Origin: Macrotrachela quadricornifera
Taxonomy: Eukaryota; Rotifera; Eurotatoria; Philodinida; Philodinidae
Length of the DNA: 64,000 bases
Direction: 5' to 3'
Assembly (NCBI GenBank): GCA_022393335.1
Contig: JAJEKB010021331.1
Span: 922,348-986,347, forward strand
Positions within the stretch are counted from its first letter, which is position 1. The number at the start of each line of letters is the position of its first letter. Shown here one piece after another: positions 31,905-42,857 of this stretch. The position numbers and the translations under genes are program-made. The notes beneath the pieces are model-generated. The model worked only from the letters and a program-made list of their open reading frames with translations. It did not search any database and had not been told where the DNA came from.

Positions 31905-32245
31905 ATGTTGCCGGGTGTGGCATAGTGATTCTATGCATCTGACTATTAATCAGACGTGAGAAGGTTTGATTCCTTTCCTTAATACGACGACGATGATGGT
32001 GATGGAAGAATAGAAGAAAGAAGAAGAATATATTCCGTACAAAGAAAAAACTAACAATGTACGTGGACATGGTTACGAATGCCTCACCAGTTTGTTTGTT
32101 TTCTGTTCTTGGTAGTTCTATTCTCATTATATTGTCATAATTCTGCCTTTCTCTTTCATAAGCGCGTCCTGTAAAATTGTACTAAAGATCACAAAAAAAA
32201 ATGTTGGACAGAACGAATAAAAATTCAGCATAATAAAAAAAAAAG
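31905..32245 (+). mobile_element. tRNA-derived SINE, copy B (uninterrupted)
   Basis: The head is a tRNA-like 70-mer: an A-box region tggcatagtgattctatgc, an anticodon-arm-like stem ctgactattaatcag (close to tRNA-Lys arms), and a B box ggtttgattcc at 31963-31973. The body is about 250 bp, unrelated to tRNA and shared with 19013-19412. It ends in aataaaaaaaaaa. The element is non-coding. At 32037-32054 it preserves the empty site for the hAT-like MITE that interrupts copy A. Confidence 0.75.
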
Positions 32246-33829
32246 TGAACATGAAAGAGAAATGCTTCTAGTTGATTAAGAAAAAAGAAATAATAAAAAA
32301 AAAGCAATTTTCAGTTTGTTTGTTCAACTTTACTTTTTTTTTTTTCTTTCTCAGGTCAACATAGACGGTCCATAAACGGCAGTAAATTGATATAGAATGG
32401 TGATTTTACGGAGAAGCGACATTTTTCGTATACGAATATCAGTAAATAATACAAATGTGGGTATCTCACGGAACGTTTTACAGCATGTCTTACCGAACAT
32501 CGTTTACGATCCGTGATCGAATGCAGTTTACGCACTGTTTTAAACCGATTTTCGAAATTTTCGGTGGTGAGTTTATGAAACATATGGAATAATTGTTTAC
32601 ACGATATTCACTATTTATATAAAAAGTGAACGAATGATAATTCAAGATTAATTTTAATATTCAGATAAATAGTTAAAGTATTTCACTAAATCATTTTTTT
32701 TTTATTTAGATTCAAATCACTGTTACGGTATGAGCGATTCTTTTTTTTTCGCCTTTTCTTCGTTCTGTCATCATATATGAATGACTCAATCCTCACATAA
32801 GTTTCTGTTCTCTCTCCTATGATTATCGCATTTTTTCTCTTCTTCTTCTTCTTCTATATCGTTCATAAGTGCTGGTTTATTCGATCACTCTTCTAGACAA
32901 TATCCTTTCGTTCACGTAATTTTCCTAGGATTTTTCTTAATATTTTTAATATGTTTTTTTTTCGTATGATGTCTTGTATTCATTTCCAGGAAAGTTCTTT
33001 CCAGAAAAAGAAAAAAACTTTTCTGGAAACGCAATTTAGGAGTGAGGGTAAAGGTGGAAGCACAAACACACACAAAAACATTGATATAAGTCGTATTTGT
33101 CGCGAACATTGATGGCAGAAATAACAAAAGAGGTATAACTACGGTTAGGTAACATAGTATTATGGAAGATTCAGGGAAGGAAATTGATTCTATTGTGGTA
33201 TGTCTGAAAGGTCTGTAAAAGAAGGAACGTTTAAATAGGGTCGTCGTGTGGAACAGAATGAGTTGCGATGTATAGAAGTCCGTGCAAACAGAAGAAAGAA
33301 ATAATGCAAATGACAAAATAGAGAAAAAGGAAAATTGAGATTGGTATGATGTTCGCTCTCTATACTCTAGGGAAAGTTTTTTTAATACTATGAAAATGTT
33401 CTTTTTTGAGGGAAATTGTTTTTCTGATTTAAAAATTGTTTTCCTGCCGAGAAATTTCTTTCCATGTCAGTTATGTCCATTATAGCCTCTTTCAAAAGTC
33501 CACCGATTTTATGGAAAGCAAAATTTCTTTCCTGGAAACTAATATGAAACATCAAATTATTTTTTTACTGTTTCATGGATTTATATAGTGAATATTATTT
33601 TCTGAATAACGAGAGGCGAATTAAGTAGCGAGCATTTTTCAGTAGCGCTATCGGAATAAACATTAAGTATTTAACTAAATGAATATTTCTTTCGTTTTTT
33701 AGATTAAACTCAACATCGAAATGAATGATAAGTATTTATTAAAACAGATTTTATTTGTTTATTTTTACATTATTATTATGTTATATCGAATGAGATGGAA
33801 CTGACTGATCTAATTGCATGACTGAATTC
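32246..33829. other. No gene seen
   Basis: AT-rich sequence with long A and T runs. The 134-codon minus frame at 32912-33316 has a biased, T-rich-derived composition and no motif. Confidence 0.45.
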
Positions 33830-33972
33830 TTTTTTATCATACGATTTCTATAATGTATCCGGTAACTATAATATTTTTACCAGTTATAGTACTTGTATGG
33901 TGCCATACGATTACTATACGTAATAAAAAAATTAAAGTTACCCGATACATCATGGAAACAGTACGACTATCA
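33830..33972. repeat. ~140-bp hairpin repeat
   Basis: catacgatttctataatgta / tccggtaactataata at the left pairs with aaagttacccgatacatcat / ggaaacagtacg at the right. It is a short foldback with about 40-bp arms. Confidence 0.6.
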
Positions 33973-35305
33973 GGATTTAAGGCTAGGAAAGTCTCGTCCT
34001 GGAATAATCACGATAGGAAAAAAATATTGTAAACGGATATGACACGGTATGTTTCCGACTGTTTACTCTGACTTTACGGTATAAAATAGCTAATCGTATC
34101 ATATCCTTAAAGTTGGAAAAAATGACGGAATACAATACTGTTCGTAATTCTTCGCCAGATAATACGGATCGAAAACAGAACGTATATCTACGGTATACTG
34201 TCGTAAATACCTCGTTTTTACATCGTTTACAGTCCATTTTCAGATCGTAAACAACACCGTTTTGATAGATCCGGGTTGGTTAAAATAAGAATGAGTTCTT
34301 TTTTTTTCAACTAAAATGAGAAAGAAAAAAACTCTGTCAAAGAAATAAAATATAAGAATGAAATTAAATTCAGCGTGCACATACATAAATTGAAATTCTT
34401 TTTTGATGTAATTATAAAACAAGTAGAAGCTACAGCATTAAAAAAAAAGTGTATTCTTGTGTGTACCTTCCACATCATTGTGTCTTCAATATATTTTTTT
34501 CTCCAATGTGCCTTTTAAAAAGACACTTGAACAACACATTGGAAAGAAAAAGGCACACTGAAGGCATATAGAAGACATGCGTAAGACGCAATTGCAACTG
34601 CAATTATCTTACTTTCATTCTGTCAAAATCGCAGATAAGTTACTGTTCGGTTAATTTTTACCGGGAAAAAACTGAAAAGAGATATCAGTCTGCATTAATC
34701 AATGTATTATGTAGTTTGTAGAATATTTTTCTGTTAATACAAAATGGGTTTTTTAACGAGAAACAAAAAAACAATACACAAATACATTTTTCACAATTCG
34801 TCTCCAACAAAGGGGAAGCAGCGTTACTCCATAGTGCCTAAAACAATTTCAATTTACTTAACCAACATTCTATAAGTACTTTCGGCAACTTATAGACTAG
34901 ATGTACTCAGTTTTTATCTTATTTTCGCTCGGAATTACATGGACCTCAAACTATTTTGATTAACTTCGAAAAAATTCAAAGTGTTTTCATTACTGTATTC
35001 TGATCCAAGGTCGAAAAGTAGATTAGAGTAGAATGAAGTAATAAAAGTATTTGGATTTTTTTCGCAGTTAATCAAAACGATGTGAGATCGACATGATTTC
35101 AAAATTGAGTAGAAATGATAAGTATCATTTTTTCTTCCTTAGTTTTCAAAAAGAGTTGCATTAATGCGCCTTTTTATGTCTCATACTATAGACACTTGAT
35201 GTATTTTCTCCTTTTAAAAAGATATTAATGCATTCTTTTTTTAAAGATTCGATATGTTTCCAAAAAGGCAGTTCACTTTTTCTTCGTATACCTCAATAAA
35301 AAGTT
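33973..35305. other. No gene seen
   Basis: AT-rich spacer. It includes a smaller inverted pair around ccaatgtgccttt / aaaggcacac near 34505-34560. Confidence 0.45.
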
Positions 35306-35515
35306 CACCATGACGACGAACACGGATAGCTACAATCTCTTTACATTTTTTTTTATTTTAACGTTATTGTAAACCTGTTTCTGTTGCCACTGCGTTTTTA
35401 AAAATAAATAACTGTCGAATTTTTAGGTATGCTCAAAGAACAGAAACGAACTAAAACAACGTTAAAGTTTAAAAAAAATGCAATAACAATGTGGCTCTCC
35501 ATCGTCGTTGCTAAG
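35306..35515. repeat. ~210-bp imperfect inverted repeat
   Basis: The left arm catgacgacgaac, tttatt.taacgtta, cctgtttctgttgcc is matched in reverse by aacagaaacgaac, aacgttaaag, aatgcaataac and ccatcgtcgttgct. No coding capacity. Confidence 0.5.
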
Positions 35516-36149
35516 ATCGTCCATTCCCTTGATAGCAGATGTTAGGAGTCAACAAAGGAAAAGATAGATTTTCAGAATAAGGGATTATCATCGATTCAAG
35601 AAAAGCCGCTTACTTCGATAAGTGAAACATATAATCTCGTCTTAATTTCTCTTTTCTATGTGAGAAAATTTTATTTACAAACCCATTCAAAAAATATCAG
35701 TTTTTTACCTTTCTTCTAATGAAAGTATTTGTGTTGATCTTTAAAAATATAAAACATATTGAGGGCATATTGAAGCTTTCACCACCAAACAAAAAAAGTA
35801 AAATTATAGACAGTCCCTGGCATAAAAATAAATTAGGAGAATATTTTTCTAGTATTGTAAAGACAAAAAATAGTGTTGTTCGACTCAATTAAGGATTGAA
35901 GGAGCTCTTTTTTATATGGTCGGAAGAACAGCATATTTTGGTGTTACCAGAATAGAGATAACGTTCCTGATGCATTTCTCTAACTAAATTCCACATACCT
36001 TGAAACTTAAGTAGCCTGCTGTTGACAAACCAAGAGCCGTCTATATTTTCACGCTATTTTGGCGTTGAGACAAGGAAGAAAAAGTGGATTGTTGGATCCC
36101 CACCGTATCGTAGGTATCGCCATGGTATCATGCGTATCGTCAGTACGAA
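35516..36149. other. No gene seen; diverged foldback copy
   Basis: At 35820-35935, gagaatatttttctagtatt, agtgttgttcg and gaagaacagcat resemble the inner arms of the 27430-27720 foldback, much diverged. Confidence 0.4.
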
Positions 36150-36360
36150 TGTTCCGCTGACTGTACTCTTAGGTCCTCAATGGTACATTTTAGTGGCATC
36201 CTTAAGCTCTCAAGTTCTGTATTCTAGAGGTAGCGTTAGGTCTTCAAGTCCTATATTTTTGAGATACCCTTAGTCTCCCAAGCGCTATTATATAGGATTA
36301 CTCATAGGTCCTCAAAGGGTACTAGATGAGGTAACCCATAGATCCTCAAGGGTCATCCAA
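36150..36360 (+). repeat. ~34-bp tandem repeat array (third locus)
   Basis: About six units of the type actcttaggtcctcaatggt + acattttagtggc. Same family as the arrays at 11815 and 12700. Confidence 0.7.
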
Positions 36361-36507
36361 AAGTCTTGGTACCTCTCAGAAAAATTGTTCGTTCTTCCTT
36401 TTAGTAAACTTCGAAATGCTCCAGCTTTGCTATCTTATTCCTTGTAACGTAGCGAATAGTATCCTAAATTTTCAACTCTATCCTGGCAAATGAGGGATTT
36501 TTATGGG

Positions 36508-37549
36508 TTAACATTCTTGAAATCTTATTTTTCTCCGTGTCGCAAAAATGATGATTGACGCATATGACATGTAAACGGACTGCCTTTACATTTCATTTTT
36601 TCACCACTTGATACGTGGTGTTAAGAAAACAAAACATATTACAAGATGCAGCGTGAAAAGCTCTACAATCTACGCAGTACATCATATTTCAATTATGTAA
36701 TTTTTATTTTCAATAAAAAGCAAAAGTTTGTACGATCAATTTCTAAGTTAATCATACAGAGTTTTGCCTTTTTTTTAAATAACAATCGCATAATCAAAAT
36801 ACGCTGCATCTTGTGGTACATTTCGCTTTTTTGTTAATTAAATTTATTAGATGATAAAAAGGGTAAACAAGGCATATCTTTCGTTCGTGTAGAAAAACTC
36901 TTTTTTGAATGACGACAAACATCGATCGCATAGAATTGTGCTTCTTTATGAAACCAAAAACTATATAATTAAAATGTACTTTTTGATGCAGATTGTAGAG
37001 CTTCTCACGCAACATCTTGTAGTCTTCCGCGCGCAAAAAAAACGACATTTTTCATTTCATTTTTTTGCCATATAATACACTGTATTAAACAAATAAAATA
37101 CACCGAAAAATGCAGCGCGAATAAAACTACAATCTACAAAAGAGAACTTGTTTTATAGTTGCACTTTTTATTTCCAAAATGAACAAAATTCGAAGACACG
37201 AGTTTTTGACTTTTCGAAAAAAAGAAGTTTTTGGTATCATTAACTGCACAGAATTTTGTCTATTTTGAAAACGAAAACTGCAACTATAAAACAAGCTTTC
37301 TTTTGTAGACTGTAGTTTTTTTTACACTGCATCTTTTGGTATTTATTATTTTTTTTATACGGTATATTATGTGGCCAAAAATGAAATAAAAAACTGTCTT
37401 TTTTTTGTCGGCGGTGAGTATATTTTTCTTGCTTAACACAACGTATTAAGTAGTGGAAAAATGAAACGTAAAGGCAGTTCGTTTGCATGTACTATGTGCC
37501 AATCATTATTTTTGCGATATGAAGAAAAATAAGATTTCAAGAATGTTAA
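36508..37549. mobile_element. Long-arm foldback element flanked by TTAA
   Basis: The outer arms 36508-36620 (ttaacattcttgaaatctta, ttttctc, cgcaaaaatgatgattg, gcctttac, tttcatttttt) and 37425-37549 are inverted repeats of at least 110 bp. Both outer ends contain TTAA. Two further inverted pairs are nested inside: 36650-36720 with 36935-37020, and 37105-37180 with 37260-37340. They share gatgcagcgtgaaa / gatgcagattgtagag motifs. No coding sequence. Confidence 0.65.
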
Positions 37550-38282
37550 CCTTTTCCTGCCCTTTGGGCGCTATAGTGCACACTTTATAAAAATTTGGTT
37601 CTATTGAACTAAGAGACATTTAGAAACAGATTTTTTTATCAGTTTAGAGTCTATCTATTGTAAACTTTAAATCAACAATCTGAATCTAATCTATACTATG
37701 AAAATAATTTTTTTTCACGTTGGCTGAATATATACCGCTATGATACCCATTATAAAGGATGTCCCATAATAACTATACATGTTTTGTGAACAATATTTTT
37801 TTTATACTTTCTCTCACCGTAGAAAGCTGAAATTTTTATCACATATATATCTTATCAAGATCTTTTGTTTCTGAAAACTTCAATAGTCTAACTATAGCTA
37901 GTGGTGAAATATATTTACAAGAATAACATGTATAGACTTCATACTTGACTCTGGTATCATCTTTTACTAAATTTTTCTTCTTTTCATACACCTCGTTCTT
38001 ATGGATGTATTTCACCATTACTTATAGCTAGACTGCTGAAACTTTCAGCAATAAAAGATCTTGATTAGTTATATATGTGATAAAAGTTGCAGCTCTCTAC
38101 ACCGAGAAAAAGTATAAAAATATTGTTAACAAAACAAGGACAGTTATTATGGGGCGCCCTTCATATTAATGTTCAACGAATTTGTTTCAAATTGTTTTCG
38201 TGTATATTAAGGATCATAAGGATCATGTTGCTAAACGAATTATCCTTTCCAAACGGCAGGTTTAGCTAAAGGCAAGAAAGGG
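37550..38282. mobile_element. piggyBac-ended non-autonomous element
   Basis: The left end ccttttcctgccc directly follows TTAA (37546-37549). The right end aaggcaagaaaggg directly precedes TTAA (38283-38286). These are piggyBac-like CC-TTT-C-TGCC ends. The interior is itself a foldback: 37757-37912 (gtcccataataact, gaaagctg, agatcttttgtttctgaaa, ctatagct) pairs with 38001-38152. The left TTAA is shared with the adjoining element at 36508-37549. Confidence 0.7.
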
Positions 38283-38286
38283 TTAA

Positions 38287-39450
38287 GCAGTGAGGATGAG
38301 CGTGAGAGAAAACCGACTTAGAAAACAATATTTTCAGCTTTAGAGTTCTCCGATACTAAAAACGTTTTGAATATATTCTTTATCTGCAACACAGGTATAA
38401 TTTTATACGTACACATAGAACAACTGATGTTTCTCCTGAAGTCCCGGAACACAGCTCAACCTAGCCTCTCTATCAGAAATTATAAGCATTTTATTAGGGA
38501 TTGCATGTTTTTTCGCTTGTTTTTCATTATTTTACTAGTTGTCTTGCAAAGTCTTTAAGGATCCCCTCCCCCCCCCTTTTTTAATAAAAATGAAAAAAAA
38601 AATTTGTTTATATTCTCTAAAGATTGACTCAATGTTGTTCTCTCAATCTATATTCGAATGAGGTCAATCCGATAGGTCGTCAATTTTTTATTTGTTTTTC
38701 ATGAGAGGCTAGTACACCCAAAAGTGCAAAAATTTTTCCCAATAATAAGAGGTAAAAAGCAGTCCTCATAACCGATAGTACATAGAATCGCTAAAAATCG
38801 AACTTTCGACTTCTGAAAATTATTTTGAGTTTGTCTCAAAAACTGATTTTTCGTTCGAGATGCTTGATTCTCCTACCATGAACTCCCCTCTAACTTTTTT
38901 TGATCGAACTGAAATTTTTACTACAGATACTTGGGACTATTCTTCAGACGTAAAATCGATCGTTTTCATTTTTGACTTTTTCATCGGAAGTTATAGCATT
39001 CACAAAGATCAGAACATTGGTTTTCTAGAAAATCTTCAGATATTTTCGCTATAAAAGGAAACAGAAAGTGAGATTTTTCAAAAACCTCAAAATTACCTCA
39101 GAGATACATCCGTATGTATCCCCAAAAAACATTCAGCTCGATGAGGCAAAGTTTGATGGAGTAAATTCTTCCATTGTCATATCGGTCTTTTGCTGGCACG
39201 TATGAATTTCTAGGGCGTTCTGCATTGTTGCACACATACCAAGAGCTTTACACGAAAGATATTTTGCTTTTAATTTTATTTATCGCAGTCATTTTCGTTC
39301 CATTATTGAAATTTCTATGTCTCTCATAGGACTAGATCAAACTATTGCTGTATTCTAGATGTGTGAAGGTCGCCAATTCAACGGCCATAAATGATTTGAG
39401 AAAAACATAAAAATACTTTAATACAAGCAAACATCTGAGGCGTACATAAA
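38287..39450. other. No gene seen
   Basis: Spacer of 1.2 kb upstream of the glycosyltransferase-like gene. Open frames here are short and without motifs. Confidence 0.45.
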
Positions 39451-42302
39451 ATGAGGCATATTCGAGTTATGTTGCTTGTGTTACTACTATTTATTATATT
39501 CAATATATTGCTTCTACATATTGGCCCTTATCAAATTGGACATACTACATCAAATTCTGATATCGTGAAATCAGTCTCTGACAATAGAGATGTTAATGAC
39601 AAAATGCCAAGAGTCTGTATGATGGTACCAGTCGTGAGTCGAGGTATAAAAGACGATGGAAAATCTGGAATAATAGTAACCGATTTACACTTAATCTCTG
39701 TGTTTTTACCTTCGCTTTTTAACACTAGTGAACCAAACTATCATTATATTGTCTATGTTGGACATGACTATGGAGATAAATGGTACGTAAAAAATAGATA
39801 ATATTCTTCCCTAGTTCAAATGACGAAAAAGCTAGCATTAAAGTCACATCTTCCGACCTCATCAAGAAGAACTTGAACGAGAAACTGAAGGAAAAAAAAT
39901 TACTTTTTGTAAGAAAACTCACATTTTTTATAACTTTGTGAGATTTCCTTTGAAGATCAATCGACATCTTATTTTGCTCTGAATCTCGTGATTTTCTCTC
40001 CTTGTATATAACTTAGAAAAGTAGAAACTGGTCTAGAATTTTGAAAATTTCTCTAGAAATCTTTTCCACTTTTGAGTACATTTATTCTTAGAAGGAAAGG
40101 TTCCTAGGCGTGTTCCGGGAATTCCAATTATAATTACATTAACGGACTACATATAGGTCTCTAATATCAACTATGAAAGAATTGTATACTGAGACTCCGT
40201 TTCTAGAGATTTGGAGTTAATACGTTGTTTCACTGACAAGGAAACCATCCCAAGTGTCACCCTCCGTTTGGGTTCATATTTTGCCTATAGGTAGAACTCA
40301 AAGCGTAGATAAGATCCTTAGAAGGGTTCATCCCCAAACCCTGCTGTTGTTGAAATATTGGGTTTTTAAGGTATTGGAATAACTCACTGTCGTAGTCCGC
40401 CTCAAGGACATCTGAAAAACTCATCTTCGAATTTTGACTTGAAACTTTGTATAGAGAGAGAGGTCTCAATGAGAGTGGTTTATTATGAAAGTTTTAGACC
40501 TAATCCTTGTTTCTATCCTAAGATATGGCTATGGTAAAAACCACTCTCGTTGAGACGTCTCTCTGTACAAAGTTTACAATTGAAATTCAAAAATGAGTTT
40601 TTCGGATGTCCTTGAAGAGAACCACGGCAGTGAATTATTCCAATACCTTAAAAACGTAATATTTCAACAACAGCAGGCTTTGGGAAGGGATCTTTTTAGG
40701 GCTCTCATCTATACTATGAGTCCTACGTATAGACAAGCTATAAGCCCAAACGGAGAGTGACACTTGGGGAGTTTCCTCGTAAGCGATACCGTGTATCGAA
40801 AAAGTCCCTTTCTAAAAGTATTTTTAATGGATTTTCAGTACTTTATATAACTATATCAACCTTTTTCCTATCCTTTAACAGGAAAAAAGTTGATATAATT
40901 AAATAAAAAAACTTTCAAAAAGGGACTTTTGCAACACACGGTATCACTCAGTGAAACAATGTATTAACTCCAAATCTCTAGAAATGGAGTTTCAGCAGAT
41001 TAATCTTCGATAATTGATATCAAGAACCTATATGTAGTTAGTTAATGTAATTATAATTGTAATTTCAAGAACACATCTAAGAACCTTCTCTTGCTAGATA
41101 TATTCAAGTGTTCGAAGAGTGTTTTAGGTAATCCATTATCTCCTTCATGCGCTGTTAATATTTCCCATTCCAAATTCATGTAAGGTTGAATTTTGAAAGA
41201 AAATTTCTATATAGCAAATGGATCATGGTTATCTGATTGAAACCTCAGGATAAAAGACTTCTGACAAATTCAACAGATGGTCGAGACACTTATCTATCAG
41301 TGTTGCAAAAAACAGACCTCAATTGTCATCGTGAGTCATGACCAAAAGTATGTAGAATCTGAAGTAGTTGAAAATTTGGATTTCCCGATTTTTCTATCGG
41401 ACATACATGGCAGAATATTTTGATGCGAATCTAAGACATTAACTAATCGTGATCGAATATCGGACAAACACTTCCCTGCATTGTCACAATAACTTGAGAA
41501 TATGAAGTATTGGCAACTAATTTATTTCCACATTAACATAGCTAATATGTCATTAATACATCATAAATTGATTTAGACAAATGTTTTTTAAGATAGAATG
41601 GTACGCTTTCACTCTCTGTTTATCTTAATTAGGTATGATAACGAATCGAATTGGTTGACAACAATCAATCATATTCAGAAATCTTTAAAAAACTACAGTC
41701 ATTTAAATATCCATATAAAACGTGTTATACTCTACGGTATTGATAGAAGAATTACAGCTATTTGGAATACAATTGCAAATGCTGCCTACCGAGATGGATG
41801 CGACTACTACTATCCTGCAAACGACGATTTGCACTTAATAACGTATGGTTGGACTACAGCTGCAGTCAAACTTTTGCAATCGTGCACAGTGAAACCAAAT
41901 TTCGGCATTGTTGCATTTCATGATGCGTCATTCTGTGATTTTCCAACATTTCATTTAGTGCATCGAACACATATAGAATTGAATGATGGTGTCTATTATC
42001 CACTGCCGTCCCATGGCAGTTGGCAGGATCCATGGGCTTTCTCGCAATATAAACCTTGGAATTGTTCATTTTTCCTGTTCGACTATAGTCTTAAGAATCA
42101 TATCAATGTAAAAGGTGACCGATACGATCATGGAGCTGAACCAGATCTTGTAGGTTGGCTCCAGCGTTCGCGTACTGAACTGTATAAAAAACTACAAAAC
42201 TTATCAAGTATTTACGATCAATCAAAAGTAAATGTTGCTGCTTTAACAGAGAATATCTATCGATCGTGGAAAGTACCGTGTGAACTTGACAAACAGGAAT
42301 GA
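39451..42302 (+). CDS. Glycosyltransferase-like type II membrane protein, two exons
   Basis: Exon 1 (39451-39782) starts with a short basic N-terminus and a signal anchor (VMLLVLLLFIIFNILLLHI). CMMVPVVSRG, LHLISVFLPSLFNTSEP and YHYIVYVGHDYGDKW follow. The donor is gtacgt and the acceptor tcttaattag ends at 41632. Joining gives DKWYDNESNWL in frame. Exon 2 (41633-42302) has IWNTIANAAYRDGCDYYYPANDDLHL (DD motif), GWTTAAVKLL, NFGIVAFHD and HGSWQDPWAFSQYKPW. The total is 333 aa. The layout (single N-terminal anchor, luminal GT-A-like domain with an acidic ANDD motif) suggests a Golgi sugar transferase. The exact family and sugar are not known to me. An AATAAA lies at 42321. The intron is 1850 bp and filled with repeats. 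Confidence 0.7.
40257..40424 (-). other. Twin short ORF, left arm (55 aa)
   Basis: It reads MSFSDVLEADYDSELFQYLK, then NPIFQQQQGLGMNPSKDLIY, then ALSSTYRQNMNPNGG. The right-arm frame at 40593-40760 has the same length and the same start, stop and core (SELFQYLKN, IFQQQQ, TYRQ, PNG). No homologue is known to me. It could be a remnant of an element-encoded peptide. Confidence 0.3.
40593..40760 (+). other. Twin short ORF, right arm (55 aa)
   Basis: It reads MSFSDVLEENHGSELFQYLK, then NVIFQQQQALGRDLFRALIY, then TMSPTYRQAISPNGE. It is divergent from and collinear with the left-arm frame, with no net length change over 168 bp despite many substitutions. Confidence 0.3.
40780..40948. mobile_element. 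~170-bp TIR element inserted in the right arm
   Basis: The ends gataccgtgtatcgaaaaag and its inverted partner (cttttgcaacacacggtatc) enclose gtccctttctaaaag / ctttcaaaaagggac. The left arm of the surrounding palindrome lacks it (gtttcactgacaaggaaacc, 40226-40245), giving an empty site. Confidence 0.7.
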
Positions 42303-42407
42303 AATGAAGTGTTGATTTACAATAAACGAAAGAAATGTAAAGGCAAACTGTTACAGAACCTACTGTGTGCTGTAGATAACATTTATTGACAGTAAACTCT
42401 ACAAGAA

Positions 42408-42560
42408 AATAAATGTGAAAACCTTGAATTTAAATCCGAGTGTTATGTGTACTTCAAAAAGTAAAAAGGCAAATTGATTTTAATCGAACTGTCTAAGAAT
42501 TAGCTATCTTGAGTCTATGCTCAGCATTTTGATCTTATCTCGTGAACAAATTGGACAGAA
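42408..42560 (+). repeat. 5' end of a GTAC-ended element
   Basis: aataaatgtgaaaaccttga, a ttgaatttaaatccgag palindrome and gtgtacttcaaaaagta open the copy. Internal sequence shared with 49030-49080 follows (tcgaactgtct, atgctcagcattttga, ttatctcgtgaac). The 3' end is missing. It lies 106 bp after the glycosyltransferase stop, same strand. Confidence 0.65.
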
Positions 42561-42857
42561 AACAGTTTAGTTTACAGATTCATTCGACTAAAGTGAGTAA
42601 ATTACAGACCTGCCACCTTTTGAACGCTGAAAAGTAGAAACTATATTCTTGATATTAGAATATGTTGAGGTTTTGACACACTGTTACAGCAATGAATTTT
42701 TACAAAAAAAGATCATATTTATTGACCAAAATTTAAATAAAACAGTTAGATAAATAAATAGTTAATAAACACATTATCTTTAAAATGTATATGTTTCATT
42801 TGATTTAATAGCTCTTAATAATTCGTCACTATTTAATATATATTTATATAATTCAGT

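Larger units (their letters stand above)
40085..41095. mobile_element. Large inverted repeat in the intron
   Basis: The arms 40085-40530 and 40545-41095 are inverted copies: ggaaaggttc / gaaccttctc at the outside, ctccaaatctctagaaa, cactctccgtttggg, ttggaataactcact, ctcattgagac near the centre. The arms are about 400 bp once the insertion at 40780-40948 is set aside. Each arm holds one of the twin 55-codon frames. The element type is not recognised. Confidence 0.75.
39783..41632 (+). other. 1850-bp intron holding a large palindrome
   Basis: It begins gtacgtaaa and ends tcttaattag, and removal restores one frame across both exons. It is about 30 times longer than the other introns of the window because it contains the inverted repeat at 40085-41095. 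Confidence 0.7.

Noticed and set aside
31917..31985. A functional tRNA gene
   Set aside because: The head is tRNA-like, but the acceptor stem does not close and it continues into a body shared with another locus, so it is a SINE.
32912..33316. 134-codon minus frame
   Set aside because: Composition follows the base bias, with no motif, no splice sites and no neighbouring exon.
34805..34840. Another CAAGGGGG-family end (aaaggggaagcagcgttact)
   Set aside because: Only about 15 bases resemble the family end, no partner end or GGAGTC interior is present.
36022..36273. 83-codon frame
   Set aside because: It runs into the 34-bp minisatellite and has no homologous pattern.
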